From Thiotrichaceae bacterium (GTDB lineage: Bacteria; Pseudomonadota; Gammaproteobacteria; Thiotrichales; Thiotrichaceae): DNA of 41,574 bases. This document shows, piece after piece, positions 27,414-36,947 of the stretch. The notes under the pieces were generated by a model. That model ran no database searches and was not told where the DNA came from. It saw only the letters and a list, made by a program, of their open reading frames with translations. The position numbers and the translations under genes are program-made. How positions within the stretch are numbered: the stretch's first letter is position 1; each line of letters opens with the position of its first letter. The DNA is taken from positions 1 through 41,574 of the forward strand of contig JALXAX010000173.1 of assembly GCA_026991755.1 (NCBI GenBank). The letters are read 5' to 3'.

Positions 27414-28047
27414 TTCTAACCTCTTGCATAAATTTTTGTATTTTTGTTGCATCTTTGATGCCAGGCTCTACTTCCACACCACTGCTTACGTCCACCGCGT
27501 AGACATCCGCCATCTGTAATGCGCTTGCCACATTATTAGGGTTTAACCCCCCTGCCAAAATAATAGGTGCAGGGTAATCAATAGGGATTTGTTGCCAATC
27601 AAAACTCTGGCCTGATCCACCCGCTTCACCGGGTGCATGACCATCGACTAAGAAGGCTTTGGCATCTGGGTATTGATCTGCATATTCAGTAAAGTTGAAA
27701 TCATCCTCATCATTTGCATCTCCACCCTTGCTGCCCATGGCAACCGCTTTCATATACGGTTGATCAAAGGACGAACAAAAGCTCGGCGACTCATCACCAT
27801 GAAATTGCAGCATATTACAGTGCACATCTGCAATGACTTCATGTACATAATCACTACTCGCATTCATAAATAAGGCAACAACCGAGACAAAAGGAGGCAA
27901 AGCTTCACAAATTTCGACCGCTTGTTCAACACTCACGTAACGGGAACTTTTTTTGTAAAAGACTAGTCCTATAGCATCGGCACCAGCAGCAGCCACTTGA
28001 AGCGCGTCCTCTACGGAAGTAATACCACAAATTTTTACTCTTGCCAT
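27406..28047 (-). CDS. trpF: Phosphoribosylanthranilate isomerase
   Basis: A 213-residue TIM barrel that isomerises phosphoribosylanthranilate in tryptophan synthesis. Catalytic Cys7 sits in [38 protein letters not shown] and [10 protein letters not shown] (catalytic Asp and glycine loop) are present. It heads the minus-strand operon trpF-trpB-trpA-accD-folC-SPOR-cvpA. The separate trpF, not fused to trpC, fits a Pseudomonas-like arrangement. Confidence 0.97.
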   Translation of the reverse strand: MARVKICGITSVEDALQVAAAGADAIGLVFYKKSSRYVSVEQAVEICEALPPFVSVVALFMNASSDYVHEVIADVHCNMLQFHGDESPSFCSSFDQPYMKAVAMGSKGGDANDEDDFNFTEYADQYPDAKAFLVDGHAPGEAGGSGQSFDWQQIPIDYPAPIILAGGLNPNNVASALQMADVYAVDVSSGVEVEPGIKDATKIQKFMQEVRSV

Positions 28048-28149
28048 ATGTTTGCGCCTCTTATTGCTGATTTATTAAGCATTAACTACGAATTACTCTA
28101 TGTTAAGCTACACCCAAATATTGATCCAGAGATTAACAATAAAAGCACT

Positions 28150-29508
28150 ATGAATAAATACAAACTATTACCTACACCGCTTTCTTTTCGTATTATTATT
28201 AGCTACACCTTGATTGCATCTTATTTACTGCTATCTAGCCAATCATCTTTTGCGGAGCCACATACTCATAATGGACGCGCTCATGATCATAATTTACCTG
28301 CTCAGGGTTTTGCGCACAAACATGGCAATGGCGCTCCAGGTAAAGCAGTTGCTGGCAATAGGCCTGCACCCACAGGCAAACCACAACCTAGCCGAGCATC
28401 AGGAGGCGATCCCAATGTCCAGCTCCGCAATGCTTATGCAAAGAAGGATTACAAAACCGTTTATAAAATTGCCTCTACCTTTGCAAAACGTGGAGACCCA
28501 GCGGGTGAATATATTTTAGGACAGCTTTATTTGAACGGACAGGGTGTCAAAAAAGATCCTAAACAAGCTTTTAACTGGAATCAAAAAGCGGCGAAGAAAA
28601 ACCACTCTGGCGCTCAATACTTTATGGGCGTAATGCTAGTCAAAGGTATCGGTGTTAAAAAGAATTATAAACAAGCAATGACATGGCTGACTAAATCAGC
28701 CCCTAAAATACCTGACGCTAAACGCGACCTAGGTATTATGCACGAACAAGGTCTAGGTGTTAAAAAAAGCATAAGCAAAGCTATGAAATGGTATGAGCAA
28801 GCTGCTAATGCAGGCATGGTAGATGTACAACTTATGTTAGCAGAACGCTATCTAGAAGGTTCGGGTGTAAAGAAAAACCCTAAAAAAGCCATTGCTTTTG
28901 CACGCAAGGCGGCTAAAGCAGGACATCCTTCTGCCGACTACATGCTTGCCATCATGTACGCCAATGGCAAAGGCACTAAGAAAAATGAAAAACAAGCTTT
29001 TAATTATATGAAAAAGTCGGCTAGCAAAGGCTTTCCTAATGCTCAGTACAGCCTTGGACTGATGTATTTAGATGGTGTGGGTACTAAGAAAAATGAAAAA
29101 CAAGCTTTCAACTATTTTAATAAAGTAGCTAAAAAAGGAGCTCCTTTAGCAATGGCTATGCTTGGCGATATGTATTTGAACGGCATAGGCGTTAAAAAGA
29201 ATTATAAGAAAGCTGCACCATGGTACAAAAAAGCAGCTAAAAAAGGCCTTCCACAAGCCATGCTTATGTTAGGCGATATGTACCACGATGGAGCGGGTGT
29301 TAGCAAAAACTTGGACACTGCTATTTCTTGGTACAAAAAGGCAGCTAAGAAAGGTATTCCACATGCCCAATATAGCGTTGGCGCAATGCTGGCTACGGGT
29401 TATGGAAAAACAAAGCCTAATGCAAAACAAGCTAAAGTTTGGTTACAAAAAGCAGCTAAAGGTGGGCATAAGGGAGCGAAGGCAGCTCTTAAGCAAATGG
29501 CTAAATAA
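28150..29508 (+). CDS. Secreted Sel1-repeat (TPR-like) protein
   Basis: I choose the ATG at 28150, which gives 452 residues beginning with a signal peptide (IIISYTLIASYLLL, cleavage near SSFAEP). An open frame from 27997 overlaps trpF and is unlikely to be translated. After a His/Gly-rich stretch (HTHNGRAHDHN) come nine tandem Sel1 repeats of about 36 residues, with the pattern YxLGxMYxxGxGVKKNxxxA. Such solenoids bind partner proteins; in host-associated bacteria they can act at the envelope or on host targets. The repeats are very lysine-rich. Gene and protein repeats may vary by recombination. Confidence 0.88.
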   Translation: MNKYKLLPTPLSFRIIISYTLIASYLLLSSQSSFAEPHTHNGRAHDHNLPAQGFAHKHGNGAPGKAVAGNRPAPTGKPQPSRASGGDPNVQLRNAYAKKDYKTVYKIASTFAKRGDPAGEYILGQLYLNGQGVKKDPKQAFNWNQKAAKKNHSGAQYFMGVMLVKGIGVKKNYKQAMTWLTKSAPKIPDAKRDLGIMHEQGLGVKKSISKAMKWYEQAANAGMVDVQLMLAERYLEGSGVKKNPKKAIAFARKAAKAGHPSADYMLAIMYANGKGTKKNEKQAFNYMKKSASKGFPNAQYSLGLMYLDGVGTKKNEKQAFNYFNKVAKKGAPLAMAMLGDMYLNGIGVKKNYKKAAPWYKKAAKKGLPQAMLMLGDMYHDGAGVSKNLDTAISWYKKAAKKGIPHAQYSVGAMLATGYGKTKPNAKQAKVWLQKAAKGGHKGAKAALKQMAK

Positions 29509-29689
29509 AACAATCAAGAGGGGGCGTTTCACCTGACAAGTGAGATTTTGGTGAGTGATAGTTAACGCTATTATATCTTTTATATCAGTAGGTTGCAGGA
29601 TAATATGTGGTTATGAAGTCACTGGTTCAAGTGCAAGTTGCAATCTTCCAGATAGACCGTTTTTTTTCAACTATTCATATACCAGATTC

Positions 29690-29740
29690 GGGCATTACTC
29701 GTAAAAGAGTCACTATGACTCCTTTACTATATTCATGCCC
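29690..29740. terminator. Candidate bidirectional terminator between Sel1 gene and acs
   Basis: The outer stem GGGCAT (29690-29695) pairs with ATGCCC (29735-29740). The inner stem GTAAAAGAGTCA (29701-29712) pairs with TGACTCCTTTAC (29716-29727) around a three-base loop with one mismatch. It is in the 342-base gap between convergent genes. No coding sequence in the gap is convincing. Confidence 0.45.
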
Positions 29741-29850
29741 TTATATACTTTTACATCATATTTCTACAATGACTTGTTGCCGCCCCAACAAAGTATTAGC
29801 ATCCATTCATCAATTTACCGTTTAGCTTCCACCATTTTGTAAGCATACTT

Positions 29851-31794
29851 TTATCGATTTTCACGGTTCTCAATCAAATCATCAACTACTGATGGATCAG
29901 CCAAAGTGGAGGTATCACCCAAACCATCACATTCATTCGCTGCTATTTTTCGCAAGATACGGCGCATGATTTTTCCTGATCGGGTTTTTGGTAAACCTGG
30001 CGCCCATTGGATAATATTTACTTTCGCGATAGGACCAATTTCTTTTCGTACTTGCTGAACTAGCTCTGCTTTTAACTCATCACTGCCCTCTTCCCCTGTC
30101 ATTAGCGTCACATAGGCGTAGATCCCTTGTCCTGTTAGCTCATGGGGGTAGCCTACTACAGCGGCTTCAGCTACTTTTTCATGCAGTACTAATGCAGATT
30201 CAATTTCCGCTGTGCCTAAACGATGGCCTGAGATATTAAGTACATCATCAACACGACCTGTTATCCAGTAATCACCGTCTTCATCGCGTCGTGCGCCATC
30301 CCCTGAGAAGTAATAGCCTTTAAACATGGAGAAGTAGGTTTCATAAAAACGTTTATGATCACCAAACACGGTGCGCATCATAGAAGGCCAGGGGCGATCT
30401 ATTGCCAGGTTGCCCGAAGCAGGATTGCCTTCGATGACATTACCTTCATCATCAAGTAATACGGGGTTTACGCCAAAGAAAGGGGCAGTTGCCGAACCCG
30501 GCTTAAGTGCATGCACGCCTGGTAAGGGAGTAATCATGTGTGCACCTGTTTCTGTTTGCCACCAGGTATCAACGATAGGGCATTTACTATTACCGACTAC
30601 TTCGTTATACCACTTCCATGCTTCTGGGTTGATGGGTTCACCTACTGTACCAAGCACTCTTAAGGACTCACGAGATGTTGATTCAACAGGATCATTACCC
30701 GCTGCCATTAATGCACGAATGGCGGTGGGTGCAGTATAGAAAATATTGACCTGATGTTTATCGACTACTTGCCAGAAACGTGAGATATCAGGATAAGTCG
30801 GAATACCCTCAAACATGAGCGTTGTTGCGCCATTAGTGAGTGGCCCGTACACACTATAGCTATGTCCTGTTACCCAACCGACATCAGCGGTACACCAATA
30901 AATGTCACCATCTTTGTAGTCGAATACGATATCGTGTGTCATTGCAGCCTGTAGTAAGTAGCCACCAGTGGTATGCAATACGCCTTTAGGGGTGCCTGTA
31001 GAACCTGAGGTATAAAGGATAAATAAGGGATCTTCGGAGTCCATTTCTTCTGCTGCGCATTCGGTGCTGGCACTCTCAATGGCTTCGTCATACCAAACGT
31101 CACGCTTTTCATCCCAATCAATGGGGTCGCCACCACGCTTTACGACAATACAGGTGTGGACATTAGGGCAGCTGTTAAGTGCTTCATCCGCATTGGTTTT
31201 TAATGGGAATTTCTTTCCGCCACGCATAGATTGGTCTGCTGTAATCACCACTTGGCAATCAGAGTCTTTAATACGACTCGCCAAGGCTTCAGGTGAGAAC
31301 CCACCAAATACGATGGAATGCACCGCTCCAATACGTGTACACGCTAGCATCGCAATAGCAGCTTCGGGGATCATTGGCATATAAAGTGATACACGATCAC
31401 CTTTATTGACACCTCGTGCTTTTAATACATTAGAAAATTGACAGACTTCCTGATGTAATTCACGGTAGGTGATTTTACGATCTTCATCGGGGTTATCTCC
31501 TTCCCAAATAATAGCGACTTGATCACCTCGTGTTTCTAAATGTCGATCCAGACAATTGTAAGAAACATTTAACTTGGCATTTTTAAACCAATTAATATGT
31601 AAATCACTCTCATCGAAACTCCAATCACTCACGCTATCCCACGGCTGGAACCAGGAGATGTATTTCTCCGCTTGCTCAGCCCAAAAGCCATCAGGGTCAT
31701 CAATCGATCTTTGATACATATCTTTATATTGATCAGCGTTAACATTAGCTTGTGCTGCAAAATCAGCGGAGACGAGATAAACGGTTTCAGTCAT
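29851..31794 (-). CDS. acs: Acetyl-CoA synthetase
   Basis: AMP-forming ligase that converts acetate, ATP and CoA into acetyl-CoA; adenylate-forming superfamily. I choose the ATG at 31794 (647 residues): AGAGG lies nine bases before it but directly touches the upstream ATG at 31803, which is too close. Motifs: [86 protein letters not shown] and [17 protein letters not shown] with the acetylatable lysine. It stands alone on the minus strand. Confidence 0.97.
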   Translation of the reverse strand: MTETVYLVSADFAAQANVNADQYKDMYQRSIDDPDGFWAEQAEKYISWFQPWDSVSDWSFDESDLHINWFKNAKLNVSYNCLDRHLETRGDQVAIIWEGDNPDEDRKITYRELHQEVCQFSNVLKARGVNKGDRVSLYMPMIPEAAIAMLACTRIGAVHSIVFGGFSPEALASRIKDSDCQVVITADQSMRGGKKFPLKTNADEALNSCPNVHTCIVVKRGGDPIDWDEKRDVWYDEAIESASTECAAEEMDSEDPLFILYTSGSTGTPKGVLHTTGGYLLQAAMTHDIVFDYKDGDIYWCTADVGWVTGHSYSVYGPLTNGATTLMFEGIPTYPDISRFWQVVDKHQVNIFYTAPTAIRALMAAGNDPVESTSRESLRVLGTVGEPINPEAWKWYNEVVGNSKCPIVDTWWQTETGAHMITPLPGVHALKPGSATAPFFGVNPVLLDDEGNVIEGNPASGNLAIDRPWPSMMRTVFGDHKRFYETYFSMFKGYYFSGDGARRDEDGDYWITGRVDDVLNISGHRLGTAEIESALVLHEKVAEAAVVGYPHELTGQGIYAYVTLMTGEEGSDELKAELVQQVRKEIGPIAKVNIIQWAPGLPKTRSGKIMRRILRKIAANECDGLGDTSTLADPSVVDDLIENRENR

Positions 31795-32045
31795 TTTTAA
31801 CATCCTCTAAAGAGTGTTTTTAAGGAACATTTCTATTCAACAAGAGTAGCATAAAAAGGCTTGTTTCCTGTCAATATCAAAGAGTTTATTGCTATAAGTA
31901 ACGTTTAAATATTATTTAATATAGTTCCATGAGCTACAGATTTACCTCTGTTAAGTCCGTATAATCACTATAAAGTGAACTTGTTATACGAATAGCATAC
32001 TAAAGTGAGATAAGTACTCACTAGCATTATCGGGGTTGATAAAAA

Positions 32046-34271
32046 ATGAAATCGATTACTATGATTAAAAGACTAATCATTCTTGTAATGTTAGCCACAT
32101 TACTTACTGCCTGTGGTGGGGGAGGTAACACAGATACAACTACCCCAGCAACATCTACTAATACAACAGTGACTGCCCACCTTGATGGTCGAATTAGCAT
32201 ATCAGGAAAAGCTGAAAGCAATTCAACGGTAACTGTCACTTTCCCTGATGGCTCGCAACAGACGACTACTGCGGGTGCAAATGGCGATTATCAACTCACT
32301 AGTGCTGGTGCACAGCTTGCAGGTCAAGCACGAGTTACCAGTACTAACTCTGATGGTACTGTCTCACAACCTATAATTCTGTCTGCTAATGAAATTAATC
32401 AAGCTCTATTTTCCGTAATAGATACAACACCTTCGCTTTCCTTTACTCCTTCTCTTGGAATTAATACAGAAGCCCCACAAGGCGGAGCCGATACAGCAGG
32501 TTTACCCATGCCTTTTGTTGATATTTTCCGTACTGCTCGTCCTTTTAAAGAGTTATCACCTGTCGGTACTAGCTACGATAATAATGGATGGCCAACGGAG
32601 TTTGCTAGTGGAAGTAACTTTGCTAGAACCAAGTTATTACAGGGCGCGTTAAAGGGATCAATCCCTAATGGACAATATACGGTACTTTATGACGGTGCAG
32701 GCAGCTTAGAGTTTGGATCTACCGGTACAGTAACCAACATCAAGAAGATATCAGGTGAAAATAAATACACCTTCAATTTTTCGCTTAGAGATTTTGCGGG
32801 TGATGGTGGAGCGGCAGCTGCGGATACCAACGCGATCAATATGAATATTAAAAATATTTCTGCTGGAAATGGTAACTATATGAAGAATATCCGTATCGTT
32901 ATGCCCGGTGGGACGTGTAGTGGTAACCCCTTTCTTCGAGTTGATTCAGATGAAGACTGCCCAAGCGGAACAACGTACGAGTCCTTTGCTGACCGCTTAC
33001 AAACAAACAGAAATGCTATCATTTTCAACCCTGACTACTTGCTATTCCTAAGAAACTTTAAAGTTATCCGCATGATGAACCTGATGGAAGCTAGCCTTAA
33101 AAGGCTATGCTTTACCGCTGAAGACTGTCCTGCCGTAGTCGGCACTTGGGATCATCGAGCAAAAATGAATGATGCGGTTTGGGGCGGTAATGATGGTAGG
33201 ACAGCGGATGAGGATCATAACGGAGTCCCCGTTGAGGTCATGATAGCGCTAGCTAACACCATTAAACGTGATATTTGGGTCAATATGCCACATATTGCGA
33301 GTAATAATTATGTTACTCAATTTGCCAGACAAGTCTCTAGCCAATTGAACCCCTCTTTAAAAGTCTACATTGAATACACTAACGAAGTATGGAACTCAGG
33401 GTTTGCTGGCTATAACTATTCAATATCCGAAGGCACAAAGTTATCACTAGATACCGTTCCACCTGATGTTATCGCCTATTGCGATGGGCTTTCTGAGGAT
33501 ATAAGACTCAGCAACACGCGGTGCTTTGGCGATTACTATGCGCGCCTACGCTTTTACAGCCAACGCGCCGTAGAAATATTTAATTTATGGAAGGCTGAAT
33601 TTAACAACAATAATACCCGACTAGTTCGTGTACTTGGCTCCTTCATTGGTGACACAACACTCACAGACCTCATGCTTGAGCATGTTGGACCTAACAATGT
33701 TGATGCCGTTGCTATTGCTCCTTATTTTTTTGGTTGTCCTGCTCCAGAGCGATGTCCAAGAGCAGCGAAGTCTCTTCTTACCGCTCAAACGGTAGATGAT
33801 ATTTTTGAGGTCATTGACCAACTAGGAAAGGATGCGGAGGGTAATTTTGTTGATGTGAAATCATTAGATGGAACGATAGATTCTATTAAAAGGCAGCTAG
33901 TTGTTACAAACAGCAAAGGCGTTAAACTTCTCACTTATGAAGGGGGACAACACCTAGTTACAGGTGTTCTCGGTAGTAGTGCATCTGCAAGTGAACAAAC
34001 ACGTTTAAGAGCCTTATTTAATAACGCTAACCGTGACCCACGGATGAAGCAACGCTATTTGCGACTTCTCAATGAGTGGAAGAATTTATCGAACGATGGC
34101 ACGACTCTATTCACGCTTTATACCCTACCTCAATCCTATTATCGCTTTGGTAACTTCGGCATTAAAGAACATCTAAATAAACCACGTTCTGAGTCACCGA
34201 AATTTGATGGAGCTATGGAATTTCAAGAAAGCGTCGGTGATTGCTGGTGGGTAGGCGTCGGATGCCGATAA
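32046..34271 (+). CDS. Large lipoprotein with Ig-like and clan-A glycosidase-like regions
   Basis: A 741-residue exported protein. The lipobox is LLTAC (Cys24), followed by GGGG and a Thr-rich linker. A bacterial Ig-like domain follows at about 43-115 (GRISISGKAESNSTVTVTF; GANGDYQLTS). The rest resembles a (beta/alpha)8 glycosidase: YIEYTNEVWNSG, where the NE pair fits an acid/base Glu, and LLTYEGGQH, where Glu could be the nucleophile. The substrate and family number are unknown; similar proteins have been labelled cellulose-binding. Six or more cysteines may form disulfides. It ends 114 bases from the convergent sctL stop. Confidence 0.7.
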   Translation: MKSITMIKRLIILVMLATLLTACGGGGNTDTTTPATSTNTTVTAHLDGRISISGKAESNSTVTVTFPDGSQQTTTAGANGDYQLTSAGAQLAGQARVTSTNSDGTVSQPIILSANEINQALFSVIDTTPSLSFTPSLGINTEAPQGGADTAGLPMPFVDIFRTARPFKELSPVGTSYDNNGWPTEFASGSNFARTKLLQGALKGSIPNGQYTVLYDGAGSLEFGSTGTVTNIKKISGENKYTFNFSLRDFAGDGGAAAADTNAINMNIKNISAGNGNYMKNIRIVMPGGTCSGNPFLRVDSDEDCPSGTTYESFADRLQTNRNAIIFNPDYLLFLRNFKVIRMMNLMEASLKRLCFTAEDCPAVVGTWDHRAKMNDAVWGGNDGRTADEDHNGVPVEVMIALANTIKRDIWVNMPHIASNNYVTQFARQVSSQLNPSLKVYIEYTNEVWNSGFAGYNYSISEGTKLSLDTVPPDVIAYCDGLSEDIRLSNTRCFGDYYARLRFYSQRAVEIFNLWKAEFNNNNTRLVRVLGSFIGDTTLTDLMLEHVGPNNVDAVAIAPYFFGCPAPERCPRAAKSLLTAQTVDDIFEVIDQLGKDAEGNFVDVKSLDGTIDSIKRQLVVTNSKGVKLLTYEGGQHLVTGVLGSSASASEQTRLRALFNNANRDPRMKQRYLRLLNEWKNLSNDGTTLFTLYTLPQSYYRFGNFGIKEHLNKPRSESPKFDGAMEFQESVGDCWWVGVGCR

Positions 34272-34278
34272 ATATGAT

Positions 34279-34334
34279 AACCGGCTATAACTGCTAATGC
34301 TCTGTTCAACTCAGCAAGCAGGCACCGGTTTTTT
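34279..34334 (+). terminator. Candidate terminator after the large lipoprotein gene
   Basis: AACCGG (34279-34284) pairs with CCGGTT (34325-34330) directly before TTTT. The loop is long (40 bases) and contains a smaller CTGCT/AGCAG pairing. It begins eight bases after the stop codon. Confidence 0.4.
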
Positions 34335-34385
34335 CAACCTGAGACAGGCATTCAACTCCAAGTTTGGGAATACCCAGAAATCTTT

Positions 34386-35033
34386 CTAGCTATTAGGCTC
34401 TACAGATTTTCGTTCTTGTAACTTCCCAATAACATGTTGCTTAACTGCTTTCTCAATAGCCTGAAGCTGGGAGTCAATACTTGCATCAACGATACCTATA
34501 TCAGACTCAATAATACAATCAGTCTCTCCTAACTTGGGGTCAGGCAAGATTTCAAGAAATTCAATTTCATGTTTAAGTGTATCTATCTGCGATGACAAAA
34601 ACGGAATAGATTGTGGATTAACTCGAATAGCCACTTTGTTGCTGTTATAAACAGGTAGTAAACCCTTTTTTACGGCCTCAAGAACTAGCTCATCATTATC
34701 ATAATCGGCTATGATTTTTCGTACTGCAGAAATAACAACATCCGTTAAATCTTTCTCTATATCAGATAGCTGTGTCATCAAAGAAGAGGCCGACTTTAGC
34801 ATCTGACTTGCCATTCTTGCTTTCGCTTCTTCTGCACCCTTGATAAGACCGCTTTCAATTGAATTTAGCCTTAGTTGTTCGGCCTCAGCTTTATTTTTTT
34901 CTCTATCTTTCTGTGACTCATGCCATAGATCTTTAGCTGTTTTATACTGAACGTAATCATCTGATTTAATGACCTTAACACCAGGTTTTACCTGTGGAGC
35001 AAGTCCATTTAATTGAATAAAGTTTGCAACCAT
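34386..35033 (-). CDS. sctL: T3SS stator protein SctL
   Basis: A 215-residue YscL/HrpE-type protein, related to flagellar FliH and ATPase stators, which normally anchors the SctN ATPase. A long helical N-terminal region (DREKNKAEAEQLRLNSIESG) is followed by a globular part (VISAVRKIIADYDNDELV, KVAIRVNPQSIPFLSSQI, PDPKLGETDCIIESDIGIVD) typical of this family. It is the last T3SS gene in the block, 5 bases after sctK. The ATPase gene sctN, which often follows, is absent; the next gene is an unrelated lipoprotein on the opposite strand. Confidence 0.82.
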   Translation of the reverse strand: MVANFIQLNGLAPQVKPGVKVIKSDDYVQYKTAKDLWHESQKDREKNKAEAEQLRLNSIESGLIKGAEEAKARMASQMLKSASSLMTQLSDIEKDLTDVVISAVRKIIADYDNDELVLEAVKKGLLPVYNSNKVAIRVNPQSIPFLSSQIDTLKHEIEFLEILPDPKLGETDCIIESDIGIVDASIDSQLQAIEKAVKQHVIGKLQERKSVEPNS

Positions 35034-35038
35034 TCCAT

Positions 35039-35713
35039 CTACCTCTTATCGACGTTTAGTTCATTCATTATAGTTTCGATAATAGCCATATTGCCAGATG
35101 CCCCTCCAGGAATTTTATTATGAACAGAATAATGAACATAAGCATCAAACCATTTACGTGGTAGTTTAACGACAAGTCTTTTCAACAAGGGGGCAGGATA
35201 GCCTTTCATAGCTGTAAATAGGGAAATCAATCCTGCTATTAACACCTTTTGCTTGATAGACATAGCATTCGGTAAGTCTATCTGTTTCAATTGTTTTCTC
35301 TTCAGATGTGGAGCACGTGTGAGCGCAAAATCATATAACTTAGACCCCAGATCTAGACGATATTTACGAACTTCTTTCTGTACTATTTGCTGTCTTATTT
35401 CATCAAAATAAAACATAATGCCAACATAATAGACAAGCTTTTGAAGGTCTTTTCCATGCCATAGTGCAAGCTTCGTAATCGGGTCTGAGAAATCAAAAAA
35501 GAATTTTCCATTAAAACCGAGTTGAGCCATTAAATGATGGGACAAACGAGTAGAACTCTGACTACTATCTTCATGAATTAGCTTATGCAACAATTCCGCA
35601 TTAGGTAAGTCATTTACCCATGATTCATGCACATAGCGCTCAGGCTTATAGTTAAATTCCCACACGGAGTATGGAATTTTATCTTTTGGCTTTTTACTAG
35701 ATGGAACAGTCAT
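35039..35713 (-). CDS. sctK: T3SS sorting-platform protein SctK
   Basis: A 224-residue soluble protein in the yscK/hrpB4 position. SctK proteins bridge the SctD cytoplasmic domains and the SctQ-SctL sorting platform. Visible features include a Trp-rich N terminus (YSVWEFNYKPERYVHESWVN) and helical stretches (LALWHGKDLQKLVYYVGIMF). Sequence conservation in the family is low, so the call depends largely on synteny between sctJ and sctL. It starts 21 bases after sctJ. Confidence 0.7.
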   Translation of the reverse strand: MTVPSSKKPKDKIPYSVWEFNYKPERYVHESWVNDLPNAELLHKLIHEDSSQSSTRLSHHLMAQLGFNGKFFFDFSDPITKLALWHGKDLQKLVYYVGIMFYFDEIRQQIVQKEVRKYRLDLGSKLYDFALTRAPHLKRKQLKQIDLPNAMSIKQKVLIAGLISLFTAMKGYPAPLLKRLVVKLPRKWFDAYVHYSVHNKIPGGASGNMAIIETIMNELNVDKR

Positions 35714-35734
35714 AATAGTTATACGATATCCACA

Positions 35735-36331
35735 CTATTTCTTATTAATTTGAGCAGGCAACATGACTACAGAGACCTTATCGTAAGTTAGACCTTCGAT
35801 ACTCTTCTCAACAATCAATTTAATCTCAGATTTGATATCCGATAAATTAGTCCTTGGATGATATTTTATAAATACCGAAGCGGAGGATGGGGTCACCTTA
35901 TCATTGTAGGGATTATTTTCTGGCATAACGATATGTACCCGAGCAACAATGACACCATCAATATTTGTCAGCGTCTCTTGGACACTTTGCGATAGGGCAT
36001 AAATGTAACGTACACGTTCTTCTGTCGGTGACGACACAAGCCCTTCTTTCTTGAAAAGGTCTTTTATACTGGCAACTTTCTCTTTTGGATAACCATATTC
36101 CTTTAACAATCTGACAGACTCTGGGATTTTAGACTCATCTATCATCAAGGAGTAAGACTCACCTTTTTTAGACTTAACTTTTTCGGCATCTATCCCATTA
36201 CTCAGCATCAGTGCAAGCATGTCATTCACATCACTTTCTGTTAAATCGTTGTACAACTCCATTTGACAAGATGAAACTAGAAACACTGCTACAATAATTA
36301 TTAGGCTTTTTATTCTTTTATAGTTATTCAT
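35735..36331 (-). CDS. sctJ: T3SS inner-ring lipoprotein SctJ, no C-terminal helix
   Basis: A 198-residue YscJ/HrcJ/PrgK-family lipoprotein that forms the inner-membrane ring. The lipobox VSSC gives Cys22. Family motifs: LYNDLTESDVNDMLALMLSN, GYPKEKVASIKDLFKKEGLV, YIYALSQSVQETLTNIDGVI, ARVHIVMP and ASVFIKYHP. It ends at VVMLPAQINKK, before the transmembrane helix that YscJ (about 244 residues) and HrcJ normally carry, and sctK begins 21 bases later, so no helix can be encoded. It is separated from sctI by about 615 bases holding a MITE. Confidence 0.9.
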   Translation of the reverse strand: MNNYKRIKSLIIIVAVFLVSSCQMELYNDLTESDVNDMLALMLSNGIDAEKVKSKKGESYSLMIDESKIPESVRLLKEYGYPKEKVASIKDLFKKEGLVSSPTEERVRYIYALSQSVQETLTNIDGVIVARVHIVMPENNPYNDKVTPSSASVFIKYHPRTNLSDIKSEIKLIVEKSIEGLTYDKVSVVMLPAQINKK

Positions 36332-36765
36332 TTTTATAGTTATTCATTATTTATAGTACATAAAGTATTGAAGTACATTATCTTCACACGTCTAAGCTAA
36401 AAACTTGATAGAGGTGTGATTTATTTACGACCTTCAACTGTTAAGAGCGTTTCAGCAGTATCCTGAGTATACTCGTACCAAGTCTTACCGAAGTTTATCG
36501 AAGGTATGGAACCCTACACAACATCTATAACCAAATTAATGCTAACCTGAGGTATTAATAATATTTAAAATAAGGTTAGCATATGGGTAATCAGGTACAT
36601 TATTATATTTTTTTATAGTCCATCATCTCGCTTCTTGTCACCATTGAACAATAATGTTAGTTATTACATAAATTTTGATACAGCTTGCTAAGATTAGTAA
36701 TCTATCCAATAAAATTTATTGGCTTAATAAAAACTTTACATCGTTTTTAAGAGTAGAGATCTTAT
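36332..36765. other. Intergenic gap in the T3SS block, hairpin only
   Basis: AT-rich sequence upstream of sctJ with no gene recognised. ATGCTAACCT (36539-36548) pairs with AGGTTAGCAT (36573-36582). A TATAGTTATTCATT unit is tandemly repeated at the sctJ start (about 36320-36352). Unusually long for an operon of otherwise closely packed genes, it may have been added together with the MITE next to it. Confidence 0.45.
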
Positions 36766-36924
36766 GAGACCTTTGCATGAAAGGATGGCGAGAGAAAAAT
36801 GAGCGTAATTTTCTCTATTTTTGCTAAAAAAGAGGGTAATAGCCGAGCTATTGGCCGAATTTTTAGCAGAAATTGAGGAGATTCAAGCCATTTTTATCCG
36901 TCATATCTTTCGTGCAAAGGTCTC
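36766..36924. mobile_element. 159-bp MITE, copy 3, between sctI and sctJ
   Basis: Starts GAGACCTTTGCATGAAAG, ends CTTTCGTGCAAAGGTCTC, with the 5-bp target duplication CTTAT (36761-36765 and 36925-36929). It lies within the T3SS gene row, 23 bases after the end of sctI. Confidence 0.93.
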
Positions 36925-36947
36925 CTTATATATAGATTTGTAGAAAA

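Noticed and set aside
27997-28149. 5' extension of the Sel1-repeat gene
   Set aside because: It overlaps trpF on the other strand; the signal peptide begins properly only at the ATG at 28150.
28450-29508. Tandem repeats of the Sel1 gene considered as a DNA-level satellite
   Set aside because: The periodicity is at protein level (about 36 residues), with diverged codons, so it is a normal solenoid protein gene.
29607-29825. 72-residue plus-strand ORF between the Sel1 gene and acs
   Set aside because: Spans the terminator-like hairpin and has a low-complexity, random-looking sequence; no ribosome site.
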